Origin: Dallia pectoralis
Taxonomy: Eukaryota; Chordata; Actinopteri; Esociformes; Umbridae
NCBI GenBank assembly: GCA_029465975.1
Contig: CM055745.1
Location: forward strand, 12,466,683 to 12,530,682
Length of the DNA: 64,000 nt
Direction: 5' to 3'
The notes beneath the pieces were generated by a model, which worked only from the letters and a program-made list of their open reading frames with translations, ran no database searches and was not told the origin of the DNA. Each line of letters begins with the position of its first letter. Within the stretch, counting starts at the first letter, position 1. Positions 50,101-64,000 of this stretch are shown in pieces. The translations under genes were made by a program, and so were the position numbers.

Positions 50101-53100
50101 TACTAGATCAGTATAAAGGTGTACGTGTACTAGATCAGAATAAAGGTGTACGTGTACTAGATCAGAATAAAGGTGTGCATGTACTAGATCAGAATAAAGA
50201 TGTACGTGTACTAGATCAGAATAAAGGTGTACGTGTACTAGTTCAGAATAAATGTGTACTAGATCAGAATAAAGGTGTACGTGTACTAGATCAGAATAAA
50301 GGTGTGCGTGTACTAGATCAGAATAAAGGTGTACGTGTACTAGATCAGAATAAAGGTGTTGTTATTGCAGCAAAAGGTGGTTCTACCAAATTTTTATCTG
50401 TGGGTGTTGAATATGCTACATATCCACATTTCTTAGATTTATTTCCCAAAATAAGACCGGTGTCACCTCACAGTCACCATACAGAAGGTTAGTAACAGTT
50501 TCAGTGTCTTCAAATGAAATATTTAACGGAAACAAAATGTTTGTGCACCATTTGAGAGAAGGTGTTGTACTTCCCAATAAACTACCCCAAATCTCTGAAA
50601 ATTTACATCACAAACTTGGGACAACTTGTTTTAGTTAAATAACACTGACAAAGGCAGATTCTAGCTAACAACCGTCAAACAGAGGGTCTGTGAAGTCATG
50701 TTCAATGGCTTTATGTGAAATAACATGTTACAGCTTTGATTTCCTGCACATACACACCAGGCCAGTCGGATGACAAAAGCCTGCAATATTTGAACCAACT
50801 ATCTTGTGTTAGCTGTGGTGTGTTTGTTTAAGTGGATCTCAATTCAGCACTATGAATACTTGATCAAATGTCAAGACAGCCATGTTTGTTCTCTACTGCA
50901 CTCCATTAACATTGTGTTACATGCTGCCTCTTCTGGGTTTGGACTGACCTTAAGGGACACTGGGACTGAATAGAAACAAACTTGCAATGATCGTCTCTTG
51001 CTAGCAAACACGAACCGTCGCAGACTGCAGTCCAAAGACCTGTGCTGTGTGTGGAGTTTCTGATTTGTTGACTGTGTCATCCACTATAAAGCAAATGAGA
51101 GTTATGCAATTGCTTTAAACAGGAATGTATGACAATGTTAGAATATACATGTTTGTTCTGTTAAATCCCCCAAAACAGGGCAGTAGCAATACATGGTTGC
51201 AAGTGACGATCATTACCACTCGTCTACTCCATCAACGCTATGCTGAAAATGTTGTCTTGTGTTAAGATGTTCACTGAGGGCATCACCAACCAGCTGGTGG
51301 GTTGTTACGTGGGCTCCCTCCAGGAGTCGGAGGTCGTGCTGGTACGCGTGTACGGGAAGATGACCGAGCTCTACGTGGACCGGGAGAGGGAGTTAGAGAT
51401 GTTCAAGATACTGCACGCTCACAACTGCGGCCCTCAGATATACTGCAGCTTTCAGAATGGCATCTGCTACGAGTTTGTGAGGGGGAACGTGTTGGAGGAC
51501 TCACTGCTTACACAGCCAGCCATCTACAGGTAACTGTCCAAAGTTATAGCTGTAAACATGCATACAGAACAGATCAGGAACAAAAGTCCTTGATGGGTGG
51601 ATTTTAATAGAAAATAAAAGCTGACGCGACACAGACACATTGAGAATATAACCAAAATGGAAATATATCCCCTGGTTCTTCATTGCGTGTTGCACGTAAG
51701 AAAATTAAATAAAACAACTAAGGGTTTGAAAATCAAACATTTCTAAAGCCCAGTTATTTATTATGTTCAGCACAATATACTGTTAATTGGGTTCATTTTA
51801 TGTGCGGAACCACTAAAACCACAGCTAAGACAGACAAGTCAAGCCAGAAGAGCAACAGAGGAACGCATTAGAGAACCTACAGAGGAACGCATTAGAGAAC
51901 CTACAGAGGAACGCTTTAGAGAAGCTACAGAGGAACGCATTAGAGAAGCTACAGAGGAACGCATTAGAGAACCTACAGAGGAACGCATTAGAGAACCTAC
52001 AGAGGAACGCTTTAGAGAAGCTACAGAGGAACGCTTTAGAGGAAATAGCTTGTAGTCGTTTTCTTCATTAGCAAGATAAGCCAGCATCATGGCATGCTGT
52101 TGGCAATGTTTCAATTCCCACTTTGTGCACAATTGATAGAAATTTTTTTGACGCAGGAATTATTAAATGCATCGATGTAAATATAGAGTTGGGTGATGTT
52201 CCCATTAATTTAATGAAAAAAAATGCAATGTGATGAAAAGTTCATGATTTACTGGGGTAATAATAATTTCTGGTTCAGTAGCATTCAAAAATCACGTGAA
52301 TCTTAGAATTCACCCAAGCATGACTAGAACATCTGCGACCATTGACCGTATGAAAGTGACCTATAGTCCAGACCTACACACAAAACAGGAAAACACACAC
52401 TCTATCCAAATGGCTACATTACAATTTTGTATGGTCAAACAATGCAAGCAAGTTGTAATTACATGCTTAGAATTCAATCGTCGCCCCCAAAGAATCAGAC
52501 CGGGTTCCACTTCATGAAATATGTTGTTTTGAATTGTAGCAAATGGCATTAAACATTTTTTTTCCAATAAATCTGCATAAATAATGTGTTTTCTCATAAT
52601 AAAATATATATTTTATGAACTAAGTCTATACCACAACAAAATGTAAAGAATGTTAAGAGGTGAATATTTACGGATGGTTGGCTACTGTATGTGCATCATT
52701 TAAGTTAAAAAAATAAAATATGTATCTTTTTATTTTATTATTATTTCCCTCTGTAAAGCACATTGATTTGCTTCTATGTATGAATTGTGCTATACAAATA
52801 AACTTCCTTGCTTGCTAAAATGTGTAATAATTAGGAAGGGCTAGAAAATACATTTAAACAATTGTTATGATGGGGTGTGATTGTTGACCTATTATTTAAC
52901 TTTAGGAGAAAAACGAATACCCCGAATTAAAGCAGAAAATGTCACTTACAAAGATTATTCTCAAAATGTCCGATGTACAATTTTTTTTGGATCCTCCTGG
53001 TTTTAGAAGCACAGTCATGTCAGTGTGCCTGTGGTCTAAGGGATTTATAAATGGACAAAATAATGAATATCGAGTTACATGTTTAACAACTGTCTCTATC

Positions 53101-53283
53101 CCAAGGTGAGACCAATCAATTAAATGTATTTTTCTCCTGTAGATTGATTGCAACCGAAATGGGAAAAATTCACTCAATCAAGCTTGAATATGATAATCCG
53201 ACTGACAATGTTTTGTGGAAGAAGATGTCTCAATTTCTCAGACTTGTCCAGAATGCTCATGGCAACACGACAGAACCACAAAG
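47063..53283 (+). CDS. Ethanolamine kinase family gene (etnk1/etnk2-like), first three coding exons
   Basis: Exons 47063-47194, 51267-51529 and 53143-53283 join in frame into 178 codons plus two bases. The product resembles the N-terminal lobe of ETNK1/ETNK2: RRLRPHWKPEDIKMK, FTEGITNQLVGCYVG, VVLVRVYGKMTELYVDRE, QIYCSFQNGICYEFVRG and RLIATEMGKIHSI. These enzymes phosphorylate ethanolamine with ATP, the first step of the CDP-ethanolamine route to phosphatidylethanolamine, in the cytosol. The catalytic HND-type and DxD-type motifs lie in later exons beyond the window, so activity cannot be judged. The gene is diverged about equally from ETNK1 and ETNK2 and may be a third paralog. Intron 1 appears to be of GC-AG type and carries a 2.6-kb array. 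The 5' splice site of exon 3 is triplicated. Confidence 0.9.
47760..50357 (+). repeat. 27-bp minisatellite, about 95 copies, in intron 1 of the kinase gene
   Basis: The unit has GATCAGAATAAAGGTGTACG and TGTACTA. Copies between 48115 and 49010 are nearly perfect, whereas 49010-50000 has many short, fused and indel-bearing units. The unit is 9 codons long, so homogeneous parts form frames repeating VRVLDQNKG that are not a gene. Confidence 0.97.
50360..51266 (+). other. Remainder of kinase intron 1
   Basis: Unique sequence, no additional exon recognised. It ends in the acceptor before 51267. Confidence 0.55.
51267..51529 (+). CDS. ethanolamine kinase-like exon 2
   Basis: The acceptor is cttgtgttaag|ATGTTC and the donor CTACAG|GTAACT. 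It contains MFTEGITNQLVGCYVG (nucleotide-binding loop region of choline/ethanolamine kinases), VLVRVYGKMTELYVDRE (with the strand bearing the family's conserved residues) and IYCSFQNGICYEFVRG. It ends in phase 2. Confidence 0.93.
51853..52045 (+). repeat. 24-bp minisatellite, 8 copies
   Basis: The unit has CTACAGAGGAACGCATTAGA and GAAC or GAAG; some units have GCTTTAGA. Confidence 0.96.
52730..52815 (+). repeat. Dispersed-repeat tail (L2/SINE-like)
   Basis: CCCTCTGTAAAGCACATTGA followed by TGTGCTATACAAATAAAC matches the 3' tail typical of fish L2-type elements. Only the tail is recognisable. Confidence 0.5.
53143..53283 (+). CDS. ethanolamine kinase-like exon 3, donor triplicated
   Basis: The acceptor is tttctcctgtag|ATTGAT and the donor CAAAG|GTGAGT. 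Joined to AG from exon 2 it reads RLIATEMGKIHSIKLEYDNP, continues through VLWKKMSQFLRLVQNA and ends in phase 2. The donor sequence recurs at 53334 and 53384. Use of either later donor would read TGA immediately after the Arg codon. Confidence 0.9.
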
Positions 53284-53430
53284 GTGAGTGAATAGATGTG
53301 TTAATTTCATTTAAGTCTATTAATCTATCAAAGGTGAGTGAATAGATGTGTTCATTTCATTTAAGTCTATTAATCTATCAAAGGTGAGTGAATAGATGTG
53401 TTCATTTCATTTAAGTCTATTATTCTATTT
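53280..53430 (+). repeat. 50-bp tandem triplication spanning the exon 3 donor
   Basis: Copies start near 53280, 53330 and 53380, each with AAAGGTGAGTGAATAGATGT. The first copy has GTTAATTTC and the others GTTCATTTC. The unit begins with the last four exon bases, so the 5' splice site is present three times. Confidence 0.95.
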
Positions 53431-55336
53431 GTTTTGTTGATGATGAAATTGACATAGTTCAGTTGATGTTCACTGAAGTCTTAATCATTTACACTGTATT
53501 TACTGTCGTATTCACTGTCGTCATACGTGCACGTCGTATAGCCATGTGGGAACATGAAAACTAACAGCAGTGATTGGCCTATGCAATAGGAGGGGGAGTT
53601 TTGCCTGACAGAATGACATTGTGGGTTTTTTTGCAGGGGTCTCAAGGTGAAAGGTTAGAGGTCACATTCAGACAGTACAAAGAAAACCAGACATTAACTC
53701 GGTTTCCTCAAATACTCTGCCTTATCAGCCAAATGTTCAACATTGTTTTAGTTTGCTGCGAGGGGTCGGAAGTCCATGCAAACTAGAGTCCAACTAGAGT
53801 CACAAAGAAATGGTCTGCTTTAGCTCTTCAGATTAAAAGAACGTCACTAGATTAGTCTACAGTCTTCTTTCTGTTCTTTGTGTTTTGAAGGAAAAGGGCA
53901 AGGCAATTAGCCATGGAGTAGGTCATATAATAAACAGAGATTGGGACATCTACGATATCTGAGAGGGAGTCACTAGCAGTCTTTATAAAAGGAGAATTTC
54001 ACTTTTTCTGTTTCTAGACTTCTACAAGCTAAAATAAGTTAATGAGCCAACTATAATACACAACGTAGTTATCTAACACCAGACATTACAAAAGGCTGCT
54101 AATTTGAGCCATTGCTACCGGAAAAAAACTAAAATTGAATAACAAAATGTGAATGGGATTTAAAGACACGTTATATTATATATATGTCGATTTTTATTTC
54201 AGTTAAAGGGGATTTGTTCAGAAAATAAATATGTTCCCATTGATGTCGATAGCGGTGTGTACGTTTATAATGGCTCTTAACATAACATTTAACATTGGAT
54301 CATAGTCGCATGGCCACTAAACTCATTTCAGAGTGAGGACCCATCAAAAATGAAGTCAGGGAAAGTAAACATGTCTTGTAACATTGGCAAGAGGAGGTTG
54401 TGTGATGTGACATAACACAGGGAGGGGTAATTAATTTCATTAAGTATTACATGTAACAAACTTTTTTAATGAATATTACTCAAAAGCGGTCAATGGACAT
54501 CTGTGGTGTTGTTTACGTTTTAGGCCATTTCATTAAAAACCAGGTTTCAACATTTTGCACCTTGCTTTATTTTGCCAGATCTCGTCACAGTTGCACCGCA
54601 TTCTGGAGTCCAATAGATGGGGCTATATTGTGATACAATTTAAAGCTAGATTACATGATCTACAGTGAACTGTCTAATAAAATGATTTAGATAAATGCTG
54701 CAAAGCACATCCTTCTGCTACAGAAAGGCTAAACTAAAAGTTAGAACAGTGACTTCAGACGTTTAGATTATTATGGAAATGTATGATGACAAAGTATTAA
54801 CAACAGTGCTGTATTTTTCACCCATCCAAATCCTTTTTTGTAAGTCATCCCAAGTATGCAATAAAGATAAATGATATATAGGACATTAAACATTACCTGT
54901 AATTGAACAGTAATGCTACACATTTTAAAATGTCTCTGCAACCAAGTTTTTCCTTATGTTTCGCCCAACAGGAAAGTGACATGAATTCATGTTGTTTCAG
55001 GTTTCATCTAATGCTTTTTTCAAAACCAAAGTAGGATGTTCTTAGATTGATAACATGGCATAACATATATGGGCCTTAGTCTAGCATGAAAGTCTTTACA
55101 AAGTTGAGCAAATTATAGAATATAGACATTTTCTATTTTGTGGCATTAATGAGCCGAAAACAAATTTTGTTGTTTGATTGTTTGATATGATTGTGTTCCT
55201 GTGTACCCGCGGATTAAACCAACAGTGATCTTGTCCGCCTCGTTTCTACAAAATAAAAGCTAAGAATGTAGGCAGAAAGCATTAAGACAACATGTACCTG
55301 GGTGGTGGCCTGGAGTGGTCCAGTGGTCTAACGATG
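53431..55336 (+). other. Kinase intron 3, unique part
   Basis: No further kinase exon (HND-type motif or following conserved blocks) was found. Unique AT-rich sequence. Confidence 0.5.
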
Positions 55337-58300
55337 TCTATAGACACACACATACTGCCTATATAGACACACACATACTGTCTATAGACACACACATACT
55401 GTCTATAGACACACACATACTGTCTATAGACACACACATACTGCCTATATAGACACACACATACTGTCTATAGACACACACATACTGTCTATAGACACAC
55501 ACATCCTGCATATAGACACACACATACTGCATATAGACACACACATACTGCATATAGACACACACATACTGCATATAGACACACACATACTGTCTATAGA
55601 CACACACACATACTGCCTATAGACACACACATACTGCCTATAGACACACACATACTGCCTATAGACACACACATACTGCCTATAGACACACACATACTGC
55701 ATATAGACACACACATACTGTCTATATACACACACATACTGCCTATAGACACACACATACTGCATATAGACACACACATACTGTCTATATACACACACAT
55801 ACTGCCTATATACACACACATACTGCCTATAGACACACACATACTGTCTATAGACACACACATACTGCATATAGACACACACATACTGTCTATATACACA
55901 CACATACTGCCTATAGACACACACATACTGCCTATAGACACACACATACTGTCTATAGACACACACATAGTGCATAAAGACACACACATACTGCCTATAG
56001 ACACACACATACTGCATATAGACACACACATACTGTCTATAGACACACACATACTGCCTATAGACACACACATACTGCCTATAGACACACACATACTGTC
56101 TATATACACACACATACTGTCTATAGACACACACATACTGCCTATAGACACACACATACTGCATATAGACACACACATACTGTCTATATACACACACATA
56201 CTGCCTATAGACACACACATACTGCATATAGACACACACATACTGTCTATATACACACACATACTGCCTATATACACACACATACTGCCTATAGACACAC
56301 ACATACTGTCTATAGACACACACATACTGCATATAGACACACACATACTGTCTATATACACACACATACTGCCTATAGACACACACATACTGCCTATAGA
56401 CACACACATACTGTCTATAGACACACACATACTGCATAAAGACACACACATACTGCCTATAGACACACACATACTGCATATAGACACACACATACTGTCT
56501 ATAGACACACACATACTGCCTATAGACACACACATACTGCCTATAGACACACACATACTGTCTATATACACACACATACTGTCTATAGACACACACATAC
56601 TGCCTATAGACACACACATACTGCATATAGACACACACATACTGCATATAGACACACACATACTGTCTATAGACACACACATACTGCCTATAGACACACA
56701 CATACTGCCTATAGACACACACATACTGCCTATAGACACACACATACTGTCTATAGACACACACATACTGTCTATAGACACACACATACTGCCTATAGAC
56801 ACACACATACTGTCTATATACACACACATACTGCATATAGACACACACATACTGTCTATAGACACACACATACTGCCTATAGACACACACATACTGCCTA
56901 TAGACACACACATACTGCCTATAGACACACACATACTGCCTATAGACACACACATACTGCCTATAGACACACACATACTGCCTATAAACACACACATACT
57001 GCCTATATAGACACACACATACTGCCTATATAGACACACACATACTGCCTATATACACACACATACTGTCTATAGACACACACATACTGTCTATATAGAC
57101 ACACACATACTGCCTATATAGACACACACATACTGCCTATATACACACACATACTGTCTATAGACACACACATACTGCCTATAGACACACAAATACTGTC
57201 TATAGACACACACATACTGTCTATAGACACACACATACTGCCTATATACACACACATACTGCCTATATACACACACATACTGCCTATAGACACACACATA
57301 CTGCCTATAGACACACACATACTGCCTATAGACACACACATACTGCCTATAGACACACACATACTGCCTATAGACACACACATACTGCATATAGACACAC
57401 ACATACTGCATATAGACACACACATACTGCATATAGACACACACATACTGCACATCTATATACACACACATACTGTCTATAGACACACACATACCTATAT
57501 AGACACACACATACTGTCTATAGACACACACATACTGTCTATAGACACACACATACTGCATATAGACACACACATACTGCCTATAGACACACACATACTG
57601 TCTATAGACACACACATACTGACTATAGACACACACATACTGCCTATAGACACACACATACTGTCTATAGACACACACATACTGCCTATAGACACACACA
57701 TACTGTCTATAGACACACACATACTGTCTATAGACACACACATACTGCCTATAGACACACACATACTGCCTATAGACACACATACTGTCTATAGACACAC
57801 ACATACTGCCTATAGACACACACATACTGTCTATAAACACACACATACTGCCTATAGACACACACATACTGTCTATAGACACACACATACTGCCTATAGA
57901 CACACACATACTGCATATAGACACACACATACTGCCTATATAGACACACACATACTGTCTATAGACACACACATACTGCCTATATAGACACACAAATACT
58001 GTCTATAGACACACACATACTGCATATAGACACACACATACTGCCTATATAGACACACACATACTGTCTATAGACACACACATACTGCCTATAGACACAC
58101 ACATACTGCCTATAGACACACACATACTGCCTATAGACACACACATACTGCCTATAGACACACACATACTGTCTATAGACACACACATACTGTCTATAGA
58201 CACACACATACTGTCTATAGACACACACATACTGTCTATAGACACACACATACTGCCTATAGACACACACATACTGCCTATAGACACACACATACTGCAT

Positions 58301-61300
58301 ATAGACACACACATACTGCCTATATAGACACACACATACTGTCTATAGACACACACATACTGTCTATAGACACACACATACTGTCTATAGACACACACAT
58401 ACTGCCTATAGACACACACATACTGCCTATAGACACACACATACTGCCAGTAGACACACACATACTGCCTATAGACACACACATACTGTCTATAGACACA
58501 CACATACTGTCTATAGACACACACATACTGTCTATAGACACACACATACTGCCTATAGACACACATATACTGCCTATAGACACACACATACTGCCTATAG
58601 ACACACACATACTGCCTATAGACACACACATACTGTCTATAGACACACACATACTGTCTATAGACACACACATACTGTCTATAGACACACACATACTGTC
58701 TATAGACACACACATACTGCCTATAGACACACACATACTGCCTATAGACACACACATACTGCCTATAGACACACACATACTGTCTATAGACACACACATA
58801 CTGTCTATAGACACACACATACTGCCTATAGACACACACACATACTGCATATAGACACACACATACTGTCTATAGACACACACATACTGCATATACACAC
58901 ACACATACTGTCTATAGACACACACATACTGCCTATATACACACACATACTGTCTATATACACACAGATACTGTCTATAGACACACACATACTGCCTATA
59001 GACACACACATACTGCCTATAGACACACACATACTGCCAGTAGACACACACATACTGCCTATAGACACACACATACTGTCTATAGACACACACATACTGC
59101 CTATAGACACACACATACTGCCTATAGACACACACATACTGCCTATAGACACACACATACTGCCTATAGACACACAAACATACTGTCTATAGACACACAC
59201 ATACTGCCTATAGACACACACACATACTGCCTATAGACACACACATACTGCATATATACACACATATACTGCATATAGACACACACATACTGCATATAGA
59301 CACACACATACTGCCTATAGACACACACATACTGCCTATAGACACACACATACTGCCTATAGACACACACACATACTGTCTATAGACACACACATACTGC
59401 CTATAGACACACACACATACTGCCTATAGACACACACATACTGCATATATACACACATATACTGCATATAGACACACACATACTGCATATAGACACACAC
59501 ATACTGCCTATATAGACACACACATACTGCCTATAGACACACACATACTGTCTATAGACACACACATACTGCCTATAGACACACACATACTGCCTATATA
59601 CACACACATACTGTATATAGACACACACATACTGTCTATAGACACACACATACTGCCTATATACACACACATACTGTCTATAGACACACACATACTGTCT
59701 ATAGACACAGACATACTGCATATAGACACACACATACTGCATATAGACACACACATACTGTCTATAGACACACATACTGCCTATATACACACACATACTG
59801 CCTATATACACACACATATATACACACACATACTGTCTATAGACACACACATACTGCCTATAGACACACACATACTGTCTATAGACACACACATACTGCC
59901 TATATACACACATACTGCCTATATACACACACATACTGTCTATAGACACACACATACTGCCTATAGACACACACATACTGCCTATAGACACACACATACT
60001 GCCTATATACACACACATACTGTCTATAGACACACACATACTGCCTATAGACACACACATACTGTCTATAGACACACACATACTGTCTATAGACACACAC
60101 ATACTGCCTATAGACACACACATACTGTCTATAGACACACACATACTGCCAATAGACACACACATACTGAATATAGACACACACATACTGTCTATAGACA
60201 CACACATACTGCCTATAGACACACACATACTGTCTATAGACACACACATACTGCCTATAGACACACACATACTGCCTATAGACACACACATACTGCCTAT
60301 AGACACACACATACTGTCTATAGACACACACATACTGTCTATAGACACACACATACTGCCTATAGACACACACATACTGCCTATAGACACACACATACTG
60401 CCTATAGACACACACATACTGCCTATACACACACATACTGCCTATATACACACACATACTGCCTATAGACACACACATACTGCCTATAGACACACACATA
60501 CTGTCTATATACACACACATACTGTCTATAGACACACACATACTGTCTATAGACACACACATACTGCCTATAGACACACACATACTGTATATAGACACAC
60601 ACATACTGTCTATAGACACACACATACTGCCTATATACACACACATACTGTCTATAGACACACACATACTGCCTATAGACACACACATACTGTCTATATA
60701 CACACACATACTGTCTATAGACACACACATACTGCCTATACACACATAGACACACACATACTGCCTATATAGACACACACATACTGCCTATATACACACA
60801 CATACTGCCTATATACACACACATACTGCCTATAGACACACACATACTGCCTATAGACACACACACATACTGCCTATAGACACACACATACTGCCTATAG
60901 ACACACACATACTGTCTATAGACACACACATACTGCCTATAGACACACACATACTGCCTATAGACACACATACTGCATATAGACACACACATACTGTCTA
61001 TAGACACACACATACTGTCTATAGACACACACATACTGCCTTTATACACACACATACTGTCTATAGACACACACATACTGCCTATATACACACACATACT
61101 GCCTATATACACACACATACTGCATATAGACACACACATACTGCCTATAGACACACACATACTGTCTATATACACACACATACTGCCTATAGACACACAC
61201 ATACTGCCTATAGACACACACATACTGTCTATAGACACACACATACTGTCTATATACACACACATACTCCCTATAGACACACACATACTGCCTATATACA

Positions 61301-63575
61301 CACACATACTGTCTATATACACACACATACTGTCTATAGACACACACATACTGTCTATAGACACACACATACTGCCTATATACACACACATACTGCCTAT
61401 AGACACACATACTGCCTATAGACACACACATACTGCATATATACACACACATACTGCATATAGACACACACATACTGCATATAGACACACACATACTGCC
61501 TATATAGACACACACATACTGCCTATAGACACACACATACTGTCTATAGACACACACATACTGCCTATAGACACACACATACTGCCTATATACACACACA
61601 TACTGTATATAGACACACACATACTGTCTATAGACACACACATACTGCCTATATACACACACATACTGTCTATAGACACACACATACTGTCTATAGACAC
61701 AGACATACTGCATATAGACACACACATACTGCATATAGACACACACATACTGTCTATAGACACACATACTGCCTATATACACACACATACTGCCTATATA
61801 CACACACATACTGTCTATAGACACACACATACTGCCTATAGACACACACATACTGTCTATAGACACACACATACTGCCTATATACACACACATACTGCCT
61901 ATATACACACACATACTGTCTATAGACACACACATACTGTCTATAGACACACACATACTGCCTATAGACACACACATACTGCCTATATACACACACATAC
62001 TGTCTATAGACACACACATACTGCCTATAGACACACACATACTGTCTATATACACACACATACTGTCTATAGACACACACATACTGAATATAGACACACA
62101 CATACTGTCTATAGACACACACATATAGACATACTGAATATAGACACACACATACTGTCTATAGACACACATACTGCCAATAGACACACACATACTGAAT
62201 ATAGACACACACATACTGTCTATAGACACACACATACTGCCAATAGACACACACATACTGCCTATAGACACACATACTGTCTATAGACACACACATACTG
62301 CCTATACACACACATACTGCCTATAGACACACACATACTGCCTATAGACACACATACTGCCTATAGACACACACATACTGCCTATAGACACACACATACT
62401 GCCTATAGACACACACATACTGCCTATAGACACACACATACTGCCTATATACACACACATACTGCCTATATAGACACACACATACTGCCTATAGACACAC
62501 ACATACTGCCTATAGACACACACATACTGTCTATATACACACACATACTGTCTATAGACACACACATACTGTCTATAGACACACACATACTGCCTATAGA
62601 CACACACATACTGTATATAGACACACACATACTGTCTATAGACACACACATACTGCCTATATACACACACATACTGTCTATAGACACACACATACTGCCT
62701 ATAGACACACACATACTGTCTATATACACACACATACTGTCTATAGACACACACATACTGCCTATATACACACACATACTGTCTATAGACACACACATAC
62801 TGCCTATATACACACACATACTGCCTATATACACACACATACTGCATATAGACACACACATACTGCCTATAGACACACACATACTGCCTATAGACACACA
62901 CATACTGCCTATAGACACACACATACTGCCTATAGACACACACATACTGCATATAGACACACACATACTGCCTATAGACACACACATACTGCATATAGAC
63001 ACACACATACTGTCTATAGACACACACATACTGTCTATAGACACACACATACTGCCTTTATACACACACATACTGTCTATAGACACACACATACTGCCTA
63101 TATACACACACATACTGCCTATATACACACACATACTGCATATAGACACACACATACTGCCTATAGACACACACATACTGTCTATATACACACACATACT
63201 GCCTATAGACACACACATACTGCCTATAGACACACACATACTGTCTATAGACACACACATACTGTCTATATACACACACATACTCCCTATAGACACACAC
63301 ATACTGCCTATATACACACACATACTGTCTATATACACACACATACTGTCTATAGACACACACATACTGTCTATAGACACACACATACTGCCTATATACA
63401 CACACATACTCTATATACACACATACTGCCTATAGACACACACATACTGACACACACATCTATATACACACACATACTGCCTATATAGACACACACATAC
63501 TGCCTATAGACACACACATACTGCCTATAGACACACACATACTGCCTATATACACACATACTGCCTATAGACAGA
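55337..63575 (-). repeat. 22-bp satellite, about 370 copies, 8.2 kb, with higher-order structure
   Basis: On the + strand the unit is TAGACACACACATACTGCCT plus AT, with CTGTCT and CTGCAT forms and TATACACA vs TAGACACA variants; some units are 20 or 24 bp. Rare markers recur at set distances: TGCATAAAGA at 55971 and 56433 (462 bp, 21 units), TGCCTTTATA at 61037 and 63053, CTCCCTATAG at 61267 and 63283 (2016 bp each), and GCCAATAGAC at 60148 and 62176. It presumably lies in kinase intron 3. Confidence 0.97.
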
Positions 63576-63584
63576 CGTCTTATC

Positions 63585-64000
63585 CAGAGCTTACTTACAA
63601 TAAGTGCAGGCATTTCACATATAGCTAAAAACACACATCAAAAGGCAATAAGTACATTGTTCCTGGGTGGGGTGCAGGGGGAAGTGCTAGAGATAGAAGA
63701 ATGATTCAGTGAAGTTTCAAACGGTCGAGAGGCTGTGGAGCTCCATTCATGGAGCTACTGGAGGTACAATTTGAAGAGGAATGTTTTTAGACGTTTTTGA
63801 AGATTGTAGAGAGTCCGATGATCTGATCTCCAGAGTGGAGTTGTTCCACCATTGCAAGGGGCAAGCACGGAGAACAATTTAGACTGAGCAGATCGAGAGT
63901 TGCCCTCCCGTAGGGATGGCACTACCAAGAGGCCTGAGGTGGCAGAACGAAGTGCTCATGGGTGTGTACGGCTTGATTAGTGACTGGATGTAGGAGGGGC
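63585..64000 (-). mobile_element. 3' end of an L2/Rex1-like LINE ORF, cut by the window edge
   Basis: On the - strand, blocks resembling the C-terminal end of fish LINE ORF2 are seen: VPSLREGNSRSAQSKLFSVL, then WWNN (about 63840-63853), then KRLKTFLFKLYL-like sequence (about 63757-63800). Frameshifts separate them, so it is a dead copy. The satellite lies directly at its downstream side. Confidence 0.65.

Larger units (their letters stand above)
51530..53142 (+). other. Kinase intron 2
   Basis: It contains the 24-bp array and, at 52730-52815, a common fish LINE/SINE-type tail (GTAAAGCACATTGATTTGCT, GTGCTATACAAATAAA). No exon was recognised. Confidence 0.6.

Noticed and set aside
50360..50492. 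Tail of the 105-codon frame after the 27-bp array as an exon
   Set aside because: It is not part of the ETNK family sequence, and exon 1 joins exon 2 in phase without it.
53574..53786. Next kinase exon candidate after TTTTTTGCAG at about 53637
   Set aside because: In the phase required by exon 3 the sequence does not match the family and soon meets a stop.
55445..63407. Long open frames (up to 523 codons) repeating QYVCVYR or SMCVSIG
   Set aside because: They arise from the 22-bp satellite having few stops; frames occur on both strands and change at each indel.

Overview
This is a stretch of a teleost fish nuclear genome. Spliced genes match vertebrate proteins, and the dispersed repeats are of kinds common in fish, especially salmonid and pike relatives: Tc1-like fragments, L2/Rex1-like LINEs, Gypsy-like LTRs and a hAT-like element. 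The species cannot be fixed from the window. There are two protein genes, both on the + strand and both partial.

Positions 906-11201 hold the last six coding exons of inscuteable (insc), the spindle-orientation adaptor. The exons join in frame (780 nt, 259 codons plus stop) and end in a PDZ-binding tail, ESFV. Positions 47063-53283 hold the first three coding exons of an ethanolamine kinase family gene. Its catalytic exons lie beyond the right edge. The 36 kb between the genes contains no gene I can support.

The striking property is tandem repetition. Adding the array spans gives roughly 26-28 kb, over 40% of the window, in about twenty arrays with unit lengths from 2 to 82 bp. Several sit on splice signals. 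A 29-bp unit at 2448-6560 is made of the end of an insc exon plus its 5' splice site, repeated about 140 times. A 45-bp unit at 8147-9425 does the same at another insc exon, with 500 Ns inside. A 63-bp array at 7370-7998 repeats the likely branch-point region just upstream of that exon. A 50-bp unit at 53280-53430 triplicates the 5' splice site of kinase exon 3. This set of splice-site-seeded minisatellites is the most unusual thing here.

Mobile elements lie mainly in the 20-41 kb region. They are a non-autonomous hAT element with an 8-bp target duplication (20449-21126), two Tc1-like fragments, a non-autonomous LTR element with a proline-rich broken ORF (30381-33334), related or other solo LTRs (34020-34363, 34806-35177), and an L2/Rex1-like LINE (38660-40215) split by a solo LTR with a 5-bp target duplication. 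The right end holds an 8.2-kb 22-bp satellite with higher-order structure, followed by the 3' end of another LINE ORF.

All assignments come from reading the sequence and from memory of the protein families. No searches were run.
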